This document shows, piece by piece, positions 1-10,400 of a stretch of 57,161 nt of DNA. The notes below the pieces were generated by a model. It made no database searches. It saw only the letters and a program-made list of their open reading frames with translations, and was not told where the DNA came from. The stretch is taken from contig CALKDX010000002.1 in the NCBI GenBank assembly GCA_938084455.1, positions 1 through 57,161 of the forward strand. Reading direction: 5' to 3'. The stretch comes from Candidatus Poseidoniaceae archaeon. GTDB taxonomy: Archaea; Thermoplasmatota; Poseidoniia; Poseidoniales; Poseidoniaceae. The position numbers were made by a program, and so were the translations under genes. How positions within the stretch are numbered: position 1 is the stretch's first letter; each line of letters opens with the position of its first letter.

Positions 1-3000
1 GTAATACGTGTAAGCGCGATCTGCACAGACGTTGTATGACGATGGGTATCCGCCACCATAGCCTTCAGGAGGCGTGAATGGTCCGTTGGTTCCACCGTGG
101 TATGAGGTGTAGTAGAGAGCCCAGTAGTGGTACGGGTAGTAAGCGTAGGAACCGGTTGGGGTCACGCCATCGATGTTTTCCCACCCGAAGCCGAACTGAT
201 CTGGAGCTTCGTAGTAGCCAGGGTATCCCGGATTGGTCCCGGGGCCACCAGGCCAGTAGCGCCACATGTAGTAGAAGTAGCCTTCAAGCCCAGACGGGTA
301 GTTTGGCCCGAATGAGTAACCATAGTAGTCACATGACCAACTTGGCACACCACCGGTAGCACCAGCAGCGTAGGTAGCGGTTGTACCGACACCAGATGCT
401 GGGTCTGCTGAACTGTATGGGTAGTAACCGAGGTCAGAGGATTGGGTGACGTTCCAAGCGTTTCCGTTGCTGTCTTCCAACTCAATGTTGTATCGGTCAG
501 TGATCATGTAGTACTTCGTGGTAGCGTAGTTGTATGTTGGGTGAGCGTTACCGCCACCGTAAATACTGTTCCAGCCAACTTGGAGGTAGTCCTGCGAGAG
601 GTAGGTCGACAAGTCGATCTTGTACGTTTTCCAACCAGTGCTTTCACCGCTAAGCAAAGTGCTGCGGTAAACGGTAGGCAAGGACATACCACCGTACACG
701 TCAACACCAACGGTGTTGTCGGTTGCGGTGAATCCATCAACCTGAGGAGCGCCGTTGTAGGATTGAATACCAACTGCAGCGTTCTTTACGATGATGTTTT
801 CGATGGTTCCGCCGGATGCTTCAACCCACAGTGCGGTACCGGTTTGTCCGGTGTTAATGATGCTTGAATCTGCGATGTTTGCAGTTCCGCCATCAACCTT
901 CACCGTAGCCATTTCTGAGTTCGATGCGGAGGCACCAAACACTGTAGCGCTGTTGCTCATGACAAGAGTAGCACCGTCACCGATTAGGAGAGCAGCACCA
1001 GTTGTGGAGTCTTGAGCGACGTCACGGAGAACACCACCGTCGAGTTCGAGGGTTCCATCTTGGATGTCCATGTGGAGCCCGTAGGTAGACGAAACAGCCT
1101 TCACAGTACCAATAGCACCTGTGTCAGGTGACACAGTTACCTTGAGTGAACCACCATCGCTGAGGGTGAGCACTGGGGAACTGGTTGCTGTGCTCTTGAC
1201 CTTTAGGACAGATCCCAAGAGGACAATGTTACAGCCGTCGAGTTCGAGGTCAGCAGCCAAGGTCATTGGAGTGCTGTCGAAGACGTATGCGTTGAGCGCA
1301 GCATCGTAGGTGGTTGCGAGGGTCACGTTAGCAGCAATCCATGCACAGTCCATACCTGCTTGATCGAATTCCACAGGAGCAGGTTCGAGCAAGAGGTCAA
1401 TGGTGTCCCCAACGGTGTAGGTTCCATCTGCTGGGTACCATGCATCCGTGTAGAGGGTTTCATTCTGTCCTGCTGCACCGAACGCACGCAAGTTGTGGTC
1501 GTCGTAGCTGTTACCAGATTCGTCAGCGGTGATGACCCATACAGTGGCCATACCGTTCGCATCGGTGATGTGGGAGCCAACTTCGAAGAGTTCAGATCCC
1601 GAAGAATCAACGACGGTTGCACTGACGTAGTGTCCAGATTTGTACACTGTAGTGGCTACGTTGTTGATCAATGCGTTACGGTAAGTGTAAGCTGTTGCCA
1701 GTCCACCGTACCAGATTTCCGAGGAGGATGAAGCAGTCACCTTTCCATCAGTTCCATCGTAGGCGGAGGTAGCTCCGTCAACGAGGACGTGAATCAAGCG
1801 GACATCCGAGTTGGTGTCTGCGTAGGCAAAGTCTGCAAGTCCGGTACCGGAGGTGGTCACGTCAGTTTGACCGATGGTGACATCGGAGTATCGGGCGTAA
1901 ACCATTGGATCAACGGTGTTGGCGTGGGTGATGTCTCCATTCTCGATGGTCATCGTGTTCGCAGCGATTGAACAACCATTGGAACTGACACCGGTAGTTG
2001 TGACAGTGTTCATGTGGATGTTCCAACCACAACCGCTCACTGAAATGTCAGTAGCGACCATGTTGTTCATAGGCACCAAAGTCGAGGTGATTGCATTACC
2101 AGTCATCGATAGCGAACCAATGGTCACGCTATCGAAGGTTCCAGGTTGCACACGGGTCATGGCGGTGTCACCAGCGGTCACGTCGTCGAAGACGGCGTTA
2201 TCTTCTGATGGTCCGTTACCGGTGCTCGCTGTTCCACCAGGGGTGATGGTCATGGTTGCGGAACCGAAATCGACGGTTGTCATCATGATGGCGTCCATAG
2301 CTTCGATTGAAACCGATGCATAGTCGTCTGCGTCAAAGTTGTGAAGCACCACTTCGCTGCCACTGCCTGCTGCGGATCCGAATGCGGTTCCGGTTTGGGC
2401 GCTAGCTGCGTTAGCGGTCACGTTGCTGACGGTGACGGATGCAAAGTCGACATCGATGAGGTTGACATATGCGTTGGTCACTGTAGTGTTCTCTAGGAAG
2501 AGAGCACCGCCAGTCGATCCGGCGACGTTGACGATTGCACCACCAGCGGAGTTTCCGTCGGTGTTACAGTCCTTCATGGTACCTTCAGTGAGTGTTGCCA
2601 CGGTGTCTTCTGCGAAGTCGAAACAAGCAGAGTCTGCGCCGTCAACGCTGAAGTCGTTCATGGTCACCACAGTGCCTTGTCCGCTTCCGTGAGAGAAAGC
2701 AGAGCCGACATCGGTGAACGTCACATGGTCCATCGTGAAGTTACCAACGTTAGAGTTGGTGCTTGGCGAGGATCCGTGGCGTGAACCAGCGGAGATTGCA
2801 GCGTCAGAGGTGTTTGCGAAGTCAACGTAGGAGAAGGTATGACGGTCATCTGTGCCCGACGAGCAAGCAGCAGTGAATGCCATTCCAGTCCATTCAGCAC
2901 CATCTGCACCCTCGATGAGGATGTGGTCGGTGCTGTTTCCATTGAGCGTCATCTGATCGCAGGTACCGTCAAAGGAAATCCCCTTGCCGGCTGCGACCTG

Positions 3001-6000
3001 GATGGTCACACCTGGTTGCACAGTCAAATCAGCCGAAATGGTGAGGTAGTCACCGCTTGGGTTGATTCGGATTGGGCTGTCAGTAGCGTCCCATGTGGTG
3101 TCTTGGGTGATGTCGGATGTGACATCAGTACCCTTGCCTTCGAAAGGCATGGTTCGATAGTAGACACCGCAATCGACGTTTGTGTTCTGGTAGCAGTAGT
3201 AGGTACCGTAGTACGACCAGTATGGTGCGATTGTACCTGCACGAGCAAAGCTGCTCGAGGAGTATGGCAACTGTGGCATGTTACCATACCATGTGGTCAT
3301 ACTTCGAACCAATGCAGTGGATCCAGAACTCACAAAGTGCATGTTACCGTGTCGTCCGAGGTTGATACGGTCGTTGCTGTCTGTGTAGTTGTAATCAGTA
3401 CCGAAGTACGTAAAGTTGAATCCATCAGGCATTGCGATGTTATCAGCACACTTGTTCGCCCATGTGTTCCAGTAGTAACTGGATGCACAGTAGTAACCAG
3501 ACGGTTGACCACTGGATGAACCCGTGATTGCCGAGGCATCAGCGTTCACCAAGCCAGAGAGGCCACGGTCGAAAGACTCGAAGCTGCTACCGGTCGAAGT
3601 TGTTGAGATTCGGTAGTTGGCAGGGTGGGGGTTTGTTCCAGAGATGTACTGAGTGCTGGTTCGGTGTCGGATGGTTTGACCCATTGTTCGGGTTTGATCC
3701 ATGAATCCAACAGTGGCAGCATCGTACGAGTTGGTACAAGCGTCGTCGTACTTGAACTCGATTTCGTTGGTGACGTCATAGAAGACGGCTTGGTAAGTAC
3801 AGTAGTCATTCGAGGAGTAACCCATGTCTCGCCATTCAACAATGAACATCTTGTTTGGATCGCCGACTGTGAAAGATTCGGTCGATGTCGTCTGGGTGTT
3901 AATTCCACCAGCGACTGCCGATACGTCTTCAGCCTTCATGTAATACTCAACGGTGTCTCCACGTTCTAGGTCCTCGATGTCTGCAGACCAGTCACAGTTC
4001 GACAACGAACAATCTGCTCGTGTCTTACCAGATTCTTGAGTCATGACGACGGAGGTCCAGGAACCAGCGGTGCCGCCATCAGGGGTCACACGGTAGTACA
4101 TGGTTGGACCGACGCCAGCAGAGGTGCTCACGTTGAGACCTGCTGGTGGGTCGCCTGCATCAGCGATTGTTGCGGTGATCGTTCGTGACTTGCTGTGGGA
4201 ATCAGCAAGTGCAGAATGGGTGAATTCAGGTTTGAACGTATCAGGTGTTGGTGCAACATTACCGAACTTGTAGGTGACATCGCCAGAGGAGGCGATTCGG
4301 CCGTAGTAGCCCATACCGAGTGCGAATCCGCTCCACTTGTAGTTGGTGACACCAGAGTATGCACCAGCGTAGTAGTAGGCAGGGGAACAGTCGTTGTAAG
4401 AGCTGTATGGGCTGCGCCAGAAGTAGGTGAAACCATTGCTGGTCACACACAAGCGGTTAGCGTTTGTTCCAGCACCGCCGGTTTCGTTACCGAATCCGAA
4501 CTTGCCAAACATGCCACCGTAGTCGCTGCCCAAGGTGATCTTGTAGGCGTTGGTGTACCCGTACGATCGGCTGCCGTCAGCGGAGGTTCCGCCGTTGAGC
4601 GTTTCGTCGATTGAAGTCGATGTACCGATTCCAACCATTGCGAAGGCATCGCTTGAACTGTCGTAGAGGAACATGAGGTTCATTCCAGGACCGTTAGCAG
4701 CGGAGATGGTGAGGTATCCACCATCATCCTTGTGCAGTTGGTCGATGTTCGAGCGTGTTCCACCCATACCGTTGTACCCAGACGACGCAGTGGTCGTGTG
4801 CTGAGCAATCCAGTTCGAGTAGAAGTAGTACGACGAGGAGTAGAAGCAAGAGCTGCTACCGGTTCCACAAGACGAAGTATCGAATTCGAAGTAGAATTCG
4901 TTGCTGTCGTCGAAGTGAGTCATCTGTCGATCGAAGTATTGGTTTGCACCTGGCGAGTAGTAGTTTGCTGCGTGCACATCTGTGGTGAGCACAGTCAACT
5001 TCTTGGTGGTTCCAGCATCCACAACATCTTCCACTGCGAAGTAGTAAGGTGTCGGGGTGGTTTGGGCACCGGTCAATGCTGGATCGTATCCAACGTTTGC
5101 ACCGCCAGCGGTGTTTAGATCTTGGAACTTCCAATAGTACTCGACGTAATCGCCTGCAGAGATCGTCGCTGTGGTTGCCTTGAACTGGCACTCAGAGGAG
5201 GTCGAACTGCAGGTACCAATGCTGCTTGCTGTAACGCTGGTGTACGAACCGTTGTTGAGTGCGTAGTTGAGCGTTGGAGCGTTTGCAGTTGTGGTGTCAA
5301 TACCAGACATGTCGGTGAGGGTCGTGAAGAAAGTGCGGGCACCTTCAATGTACGATGTCACACCGCTGTATGGGACAAAGCCAGACAGAGGAGCGTCCGT
5401 ATCCGAGCCACCAGAGTAGGTGATTTGGATGTAGGAGTTCGACGAACCTGAGGTGTAAGCGTAGCTGTACAAGTAAGTCGATGACGTAATTCGTTGTCCG
5501 ATTCCGACGGTACCAGCGTTGGTTTGAGCGGACGTGATGTATCCCGCTGCGGTTCCGGAGGAACATGTAGCTGCGGAGGTACAAACATCAGCGGTCTTCC
5601 AGCTGTAACTGCTACCAATCGAGTAGGTGTCGAAGGATGGGCTGTTCCACAAGGAAGTGATCATTCGGCGGGATGCAGCGGAGTTGTAGCTGCTTCCTGT
5701 CAGGATCTGGCTTGCGGTCAGCGCTCCGGAACACGAAGCGGTTGGCATCGTGTGAGAGTACGACGACAAGGTTGGAGAGCCACAGTTCTCAAGAACGGTT
5801 GCGGTCACTGATGTCGAGGAAGAACCCGAGCGGTATTGGAGGTAGGACTTCCAGCTGATTGCGTCAACAGTAGCACCGGATGGCAGTGCGTTGCTGGAGG
5901 TGTAGGTGTAGCGGTGCCATGGCATGTATCGCATCTGAGAGTAGTACCGGTATGTGTAGCGGTAGGAACTGGAGTAACAGTTACGGTAGTAGCGGTAGCA

Positions 6001-7014
6001 GTATCCACCGGCGTTGCTGTAGACCTTGATGGTTGGGTCAATAGCAAGCGGGAACACACGGTCTTCAGACATCAACCACTCGGATTCCACTGCGGTCGTA
6101 ATGACAACTTGTGGGCCGTAGACTTGGATGAAGAAAGTCGCCGTGTAGGGTTCCGCAGAGCCTTCTTCCAACACAGTCGGGACTGGGATCTCTGCAAGGA
6201 GTTCACCGGTTTCGATGTGTCGGATTTCGAGGGCTTCCTGGGTTTGCGTCATTTCTTCGCCGAGCATGTTGTCGCCGAGGAAGAGAGCGAAACCGGATGG
6301 AATTTGGATGGTTTCTGAGAGACCGAACCAAGCAGCTCCTGGCTCAAGGACAGGTCGCTCGCGGATGACGAGGTTCTGCTTGAGTTGGGTTGACTCGACG
6401 GTGTAGTCGAGGTCGAAGCCTTCTGCGATCGGGTAACGGAGGACGTTTCCACCGACGGTCACGCCTTCTTGCGAAGGAGCAACGTGGTACGGTTGTGGCG
6501 CAGTGCCAGATTCGTCCAAAGTCACGATCATTGGTGCGATACCTGTGATGATTGGGTCAACAAATTGGTTTGGTTGAACCGCAACACCGTAGGCCATTTC
6601 AGGAGCGAAATGGGTCGTAAACGTGTTGTCAGCTACTTCCCAACCATTAGCAGTTGCGACGACATTCAAATCGATGTCTTCCCATGCACCACTGTCGTCC
6701 ATGAAGTGAACTGGCGTAGCGTGGTTGAGCTGCGCAAACTTGCCGTCTTCAGTGACGTAGGTCTTGGTCGTTTGGTCTCTCATGCCGATGAGTTCATCGG
6801 ATGGTTCTTGTTCATAGTCAGTTGCCTTCACAGCTTCTGGCAATGCAAAGAAGTCATTCTCTGCAGTGTCGTTTGAATCAACAAACTCCACGTCGCCTGT
6901 GTTGTTATCGACAAACCCAGCCATAGGCATTAGGGCCATCAAAGCGCACAACAACAGTGCGATGCCAATGCCGCTGAAGACTGACGTTTTCTTGGTGTTC
7001 TTATTTCCCAACAT
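1..7014 (-). CDS. Giant secreted Tyr/Ser-rich surface protein, C-terminus cut by window edge
   Basis: This frame stays open for 2338 codons from the ATG at 7014 to base 1, so the gene continues beyond the window. Residues 1-35 are a signal peptide (Lys-rich start, hydrophobic stretch near 14-33). Residues about 60-325 resemble the N-terminal module that precedes DNRLRE/RHS-type surface repeats and end in a 'VFPLAIDPT'-like strand. A Tyr/Ser/Cys-rich DNRLRE-like region follows to about 540, then Ig-like modules with Cys pairs ('SSECQFKA', 'SNCDWSAD'). From about 1320 to 2110 there are short imperfect beta-strand repeats typical of right-handed parallel beta-helices. The visible end is extremely rich in Tyr, Gly and Pro. 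It is very probably extracellular; a C-terminal anchor may lie outside the window. The domain names are inferred by eye, and no enzymatic function is claimed. Confidence 0.8.
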   Translation of the reverse strand, partial: MLGNKNTKKTSVFSGIGIALLLCALMALMPMAGFVDNNTGDVEFVDSNDTAENDFFALPEAVKATDYEQEPSDELIGMRDQTTKTYVTEDGKFAQLNHATPVHFMDDSGAWEDIDLNVVATANGWEVADNTFTTHFAPEMAYGVAVQPNQFVDPIITGIAPMIVTLDESGTAPQPYHVAPSQEGVTVGGNVLRYPIAEGFDLDYTVESTQLKQNLVIRERPVLEPGAAWFGLSETIQIPSGFALFLGDNMLGEEMTQTQEALEIRHIETGELLAEIPVPTVLEEGSAEPYTATFFIQVYGPQVVITTAVESEWLMSEDRVFPLAIDPTIKVYSNAGGYCYRYYRNCYSSSYRYTYRYYSQMRYMPWHRYTYTSSNALPSGATVDAISWKSYLQYRSGSSSTSVTATVLENCGSPTLSSYSHTMPTASCSGALTASQILTGSSYNSAASRRMITSLWNSPSFDTYSIGSSYSWKTADVCTSAATCSSGTAAGYITSAQTNAGTVGIGQRITSSTYLYSYAYTSGSSNSYIQITYSGGSDTDAPLSGFVPYSGVTSYIEGARTFFTTLTDMSGIDTTTANAPTLNYALNNGSYTSVTASSIGTCSSTSSECQFKATTATISAGDYVEYYWKFQDLNTAGGANVGYDPALTGAQTTPTPYYFAVEDVVDAGTTKKLTVLTTDVHAANYYSPGANQYFDRQMTHFDDSNEFYFEFDTSSCGTGSSSCFYSSSYYFYSNWIAQHTTTASSGYNGMGGTRSNIDQLHKDDGGYLTISAANGPGMNLMFLYDSSSDAFAMVGIGTSTSIDETLNGGTSADGSRSYGYTNAYKITLGSDYGGMFGKFGFGNETGGAGTNANRLCVTSNGFTYFWRSPYSSYNDCSPAYYYAGAYSGVTNYKWSGFALGMGYYGRIASSGDVTYKFGNVAPTPDTFKPEFTHSALADSHSKSRTITATIADAGDPPAGLNVSTSAGVGPTMYYRVTPDGGTAGSWTSVVMTQESGKTRADCSLSNCDWSADIEDLERGDTVEYYMKAEDVSAVAGGINTQTTSTESFTVGDPNKMFIVEWRDMGYSSNDYCTYQAVFYDVTNEIEFKYDDACTNSYDAATVGFMDQTRTMGQTIRHRTSTQYISGTNPHPANYRISTTSTGSSFESFDRGLSGLVNADASAITGSSSGQPSGYYCASSYYWNTWANKCADNIAMPDGFNFTYFGTDYNYTDSNDRINLGRHGNMHFVSSGSTALVRSMTTWYGNMPQLPYSSSSFARAGTIAPYWSYYGTYYCYQNTNVDCGVYYRTMPFEGKGTDVTSDITQDTTWDATDSPIRINPSGDYLTISADLTVQPGVTIQVAAGKGISFDGTCDQMTLNGNSTDHILIEGADGAEWTGMAFTAACSSGTDDRHTFSYVDFANTSDAAISAGSRHGSSPSTNSNVGNFTMDHVTFTDVGSAFSHGSGQGTVVTMNDFSVDGADSACFDFAEDTVATLTEGTMKDCNTDGNSAGGAIVNVAGSTGGALFLENTTVTNAYVNLIDVDFASVTVSNVTANAASAQTGTAFGSAAGSGSEVVLHNFDADDYASVSIEAMDAIMMTTVDFGSATMTITPGGTASTGNGPSEDNAVFDDVTAGDTAMTRVQPGTFDSVTIGSLSMTGNAITSTLVPMNNMVATDISVSGCGWNIHMNTVTTTGVSSNGCSIAANTMTIENGDITHANTVDPMVYARYSDVTIGQTDVTTSGTGLADFAYADTNSDVRLIHVLVDGATSAYDGTDGKVTASSSSEIWYGGLATAYTYRNALINNVATTVYKSGHYVSATVVDSSGSELFEVGSHITDANGMATVWVITADESGNSYDDHNLRAFGAAGQNETLYTDAWYPADGTYTVGDTIDLLLEPAPVEFDQAGMDCAWIAANVTLATTYDAALNAYVFDSTPMTLAADLELDGCNIVLLGSVLKVKSTATSSPVLTLSDGGSLKVTVSPDTGAIGTVKAVSSTYGLHMDIQDGTLELDGGVLRDVAQDSTTGAALLIGDGATLVMSNSATVFGASASNSEMATVKVDGGTANIADSSIINTGQTGTALWVEASGGTIENIIVKNAAVGIQSYNGAPQVDGFTATDNTVGVDVYGGMSLPTVYRSTLLSGESTGWKTYKIDLSTYLSQDYLQVGWNSIYGGGNAHPTYNYATTKYYMITDRYNIELEDSNGNAWNVTQSSDLGYYPYSSADPASGVGTTATYAAGATGGVPSWSCDYYGYSFGPNYPSGLEGYFYYMWRYWPGGPGTNPGYPGYYEAPDQFGFGWENIDGVTPTGSYAYYPYHYWALYYTSYHGGTNGPFTPPEGYGGGYPSSYNVCADRAYTYY

Positions 7015-7059
7015 GTGTCATTCACCCATACGGATTGTATGCAAAGCATCCCACGCTCT

Positions 7060-7084
7060 GCACCCCTTATAGGAGTTGGGGTGC
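7060..7084 (-). promoter_or_regulatory. TATA-like element inside a perfect inverted repeat, upstream of the giant surface gene
   Basis: The seven bases GCACCCC (7060-7066) and their exact complement GGGGTGC (7078-7084) flank an 11-base spacer. On the minus strand that spacer reads CCTATAA, a plausible archaeal TATA box about 52 nt upstream of the ATG at 7014. A repressor or activator dimer bound here would compete with or recruit TBP. The role is inferred from position; only the repeat and the A/T core are seen. Confidence 0.4.
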
Positions 7085-7100
7085 GAAATCTTTGAATTTC
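7085..7100. repeat. Second short palindrome next to the TATA-flanking repeat
   Basis: GAAAT at 7085-7089 and ATTTC at 7096-7100 are inverted copies separated by six bases, directly abutting the GCACCCC/GGGGTGC repeat on its promoter-distal side. It occupies the place where the BRE and upstream regulator sites of an archaeal promoter would lie. Five-base arms can occur by chance. Confidence 0.3.
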
Positions 7101-7340
7101 GGCTTTGAGATAGAATAGCCAAACGAGATACATGGGCGTATTTTTTGTGAAATTCACACATTTCATATCACTCACAGATCCAATAAAAAATCAAGAAGTA
7201 AATACATCAAGATTCACTGAGCATTTGTACCCCATACGCAGCACCCCGATTAGACTCAGAATAGAGAAGAGGGAAACCTAGATTTATGAATTTTCTTTCG
7301 AAAAAAAATAACTTTGACTTCGAGAAAGAAGGAGGTAAAG
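7101..7340. other. A/T-rich intergenic stretch without a supported gene
   Basis: This spacer lies between the giant surface gene and the terminator of its upstream neighbour. It contains a run of eight A on the plus strand at 7301-7308 (U8 in a minus-strand transcript), which could act as a backup terminator for the gene ending at 7435. The 63-codon reading frame across 7207-7398 has low-complexity Phe/Pro/Ser content and covers the terminator hairpin, so I do not call it a gene. Confidence 0.5.
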
Positions 7341-7380
7341 AAAAATTGGCCGATGGGGGCCGTCGAAACGGCCCCCTCGG
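7341..7380 (-). terminator. Strong GC hairpin with U-run, terminator of the 7435-10518 gene
   Basis: GGGGGCCGT (7355-7363), loop CGAA, and ACGGCCCCC (7368-7376) form a perfect nine-pair stem, extended by CCGA/TCGG outside a one-base offset. Read on the minus strand it is followed by AATTTTTC. This is the form of an intrinsic terminator, placed about 55 nt after the stop codon at 7435. Archaeal termination mostly needs only the U-tract, so a hairpin this strong may also stabilise the mRNA 3' end. Confidence 0.65.
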
Positions 7381-7388
7381 CGGCTCTT

Positions 7389-7402
7389 CCCCTCGCAAGG
7401 GG
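7389..7402. repeat. Small inverted repeat CCCC-N6-GGGG beside the terminator
   Basis: CCCC at 7389-7392 and GGGG at 7399-7402 surround TCGCAA. It sits between the stop codon at 7435 and the large terminator hairpin and could form a minor 3'-end stem on the minus-strand transcript. It is short and may be incidental. Confidence 0.3.
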
Positions 7403-7434
7403 ATGATGTTCGTCGATGAGAAGACTAGATGAGA

Positions 7435-10400
7435 TCAGTAATCCCAGTCTTTGTTCTCATCGTCCTCTCCACCACGGGAAAGGATGAACGCTCCAACAAT
7501 GAATGCTGCGAAGACAACACCACCGATAACGCCCCAAGTCCAGGTTGGAACCTCGCCGGCAGTCACATCGCCAGTGACGTTCGTTCCGTCATCAACGTTG
7601 GAAGTGTCTGCATCTCGCTGGTAGTCGATGCTGTTCAATGCCGCAGATGCAGCGGAGTTACCGAGTGCATCCACAGGAACCGCAGTGAAATAGTACGTGT
7701 AGGTACCTGCTGCAGTTGGCTTGTCGATGACAACATCAGTTGTTGTGGTCGATGCACATGTGGTTGGCATGTTGGCTGCATCGAATGTACCGCGTTGGTA
7801 GCACACATCCCATGAAGCAACATCGAATGTTTCGCCGGTAGCGTCCCAATCAATAACCCATGTTTCGCCAACTTCGGAAACTGCGAAGTTCATTGCTGAG
7901 ACCCCACCGTCGACAGACTTGTCTGCAGTGACATTGCCAACACCCTTTGGAGTGCTGCAACCAACATCGTTGCAGATTTCTACAAGCACGTTGTAGTAAG
8001 CACCGTGAACTGTGTTTGATCCAGAGTATGAGAAGGTGGATGTTCCAACACCTAATCCGGTAGTGAATGCATCTGCACAGCCAGCCTCACCTTCACAGAT
8101 GGTCACGTCAATGCTGTCAGAATCGAGCATTGTACCCTCAACATCCCAGTTGAGGACAATTGCTCCACCCTTTGCAGCAGCTGCGCTGAATCCAGTGATG
8201 CTCGCATCGGGGACATCGGCTTGGGCGAGTGAACCGCCCATGAGCACCAATGCTCCAGCAGAGAGCACAGGGCTGTCTGCAGGGATATCATAAGCGAACA
8301 TTTCAGTTGTAGCATCGACATCCGTTGCCTCAGCAACAATCAAGGTCCAAAGACCAGAATCTGTGACGTACCAAAGGGAGGTTGCTTCTAGGCTCTTTGG
8401 CAGTGTGACATCCATCGATTGTTCGAGGACATCCGATGCAGAGTAAGTTGTGCTTGGAGCGTAGTCAATGGCTCCGACTGCAGAGTAGGTGCCCGAGTAT
8501 CCAGGAAGTTCCTTGTTCTCGTAGTTTGAGAGATCGGCATCGGTAGCGTTCAGAGAGAACGCATCTGGTGCTTTGTACTTGAGAGCGTATGAAACTGACA
8601 ATCCGGAGTCAGTGGTTGCCGAGGCACCGCCGTTGTTCCAGATGAACAGCATCATTTCTTCGCTGGTTGAGCCACCGTTTGAATCGTAAACAGTGAACGA
8701 AATTGGGAAGTCAAGCACATAGGTGTCGAGCACAGGAATTGTGCAGGTTTGTGCTGTGGTAGAGCGCTCGCAACCAGGCAGAGCAGCACCGCTGTAGGTC
8801 CAAGCGTACTCAAGGCCCATTCCAGATGGTTCGTCAACGTCAAAGACCTGGGCAGACAACTGCAACGGCTCTTCTTGGTTGGTGAACAAGTCGCCCTCAT
8901 TCATCAAATCCAGGGAAAGAATCAGTGGGTTGTTGTTTCGAACATCCACGGTCATGGTTCGATCGTTGTTGGATGGGCGTGCGTCGAGGGCATCCTTGTG
9001 GACGAGTTCTAGGTCGACGCTGAAGGTGTGTTCGCCGGAGTCCAAGGTGACCATCATGCAAGCGTATCCGGTGAGTTCTCCCGGTTGGTCAGGGTTACCA
9101 TCGCCGTCGGAATCGTACAAAGCGGTTCCAAGTTGCTTGTAGGTGTAAGCAGGTTCAATACCGGTCTCACAGGAATTAGTGACCACGGTTTGGCTTTCTC
9201 CAGCCTCATCAGTCACGGTCAGTGTAGCATCCCATGCGTAGTTTGTGGAAGGATCGCTACCGCGGTGTTCGACTTCGACGTGGAAGTATGAGACACCGAC
9301 GTTCAAGTCAGTAGGAGCATCATCGCTCATCATGCTGGTAGGGTTACCTGTTCCATCTGCGTTGTAGCCTTGAGCCACAGTCATACGAGCAACTCGGATG
9401 TCGTGGTAAGTTGAGGCGCTTCCGAGGATTTCATCCTCGTTGGTTTCCGGATAAGAATCCTGAGTGAATTCTTCTTCACAGATATGGTTGAGCGTTTCAT
9501 TGGTTGTTGGATCAGTTTCGATACAAGAATCCCATTGGCTGTACTGAGTGTAAGACAACAACTGAGCAGTCAATTCATAGGTGGAATCAGATTTGTTTGA
9601 ATCAAAGGTCAATTCCCCGGTGTATGTCCACTCGGTGTTGTATGCCAGAACGTTGCGTGTGGCGTTCGTGATGGCTGGAGGTTCGGTGGAAACATTGGTG
9701 AATGTTTCGACGGTTGTTGCTGTTCCAACGGTGACATCGTGGAAAGCCGTACCGAGGATATCGCCGTCGACGGTCGATGTGAGCCCGGTGACATCGCCAC
9801 CTGCCTTCAGGCGGATGACAACTTCACGAGGATTGAATGTGTCCGAGCCGTTTGCGAGAACAGAAAGAGTCCATGCTTTGACACCTGGGCCAGATTCTGC
9901 GGCTTCTCCGCTGTCCCAAGAGAGGTCGACTTGAATGTCGTACCAGTTGACGACGCTGACCTCGATGGTTTGAGCATCGTTTCCAGCATCGACATCGCTT
10001 GGCGTGTCGGCGGTGATTTGGACAATGTAATCACCAGGCATTGGCGTCCATACGATTGGGTTACCACCGTACATCAAGATGTACTTTCCGCCGCCCAAGA
10101 CACCGCTTGCAGCAAGAGAGGTGAAATCACAGAGGCTTGCAGATCCGCAAATAACATCTGTGTTTTGCCACTGGAGGTCGTTACCAGCAGCGTCCTTGGC
10201 GATCATGGATTGACCGCCGCTCCCATCGTCGAGGTAGACAGTTACGGTGTACGACATTTCTGTGATGTCGACATCACCGCTGTTTTGAATGTAGGCTTCG
10301 AAGTTTGTCGCTTCGCCTGCATTCAATGTGTTGCGGCAGCCTGCTTGGGTACAGACGGTTTCTTTCGGGCTTGTTATGGCGATGACTTCAGCATCTGCAC

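Noticed and set aside
1-7014. Possible non-coding or degraded region because only short frames show start and stop inside it
   Set aside because: One minus-strand frame is open throughout with 2338 codons and a signal peptide; it lacks a stop only because the window ends.
7207-7398. 63-codon minus-strand frame
   Set aside because: It covers the terminator hairpin and a poly-A/T run, with low-complexity content and no start signal.
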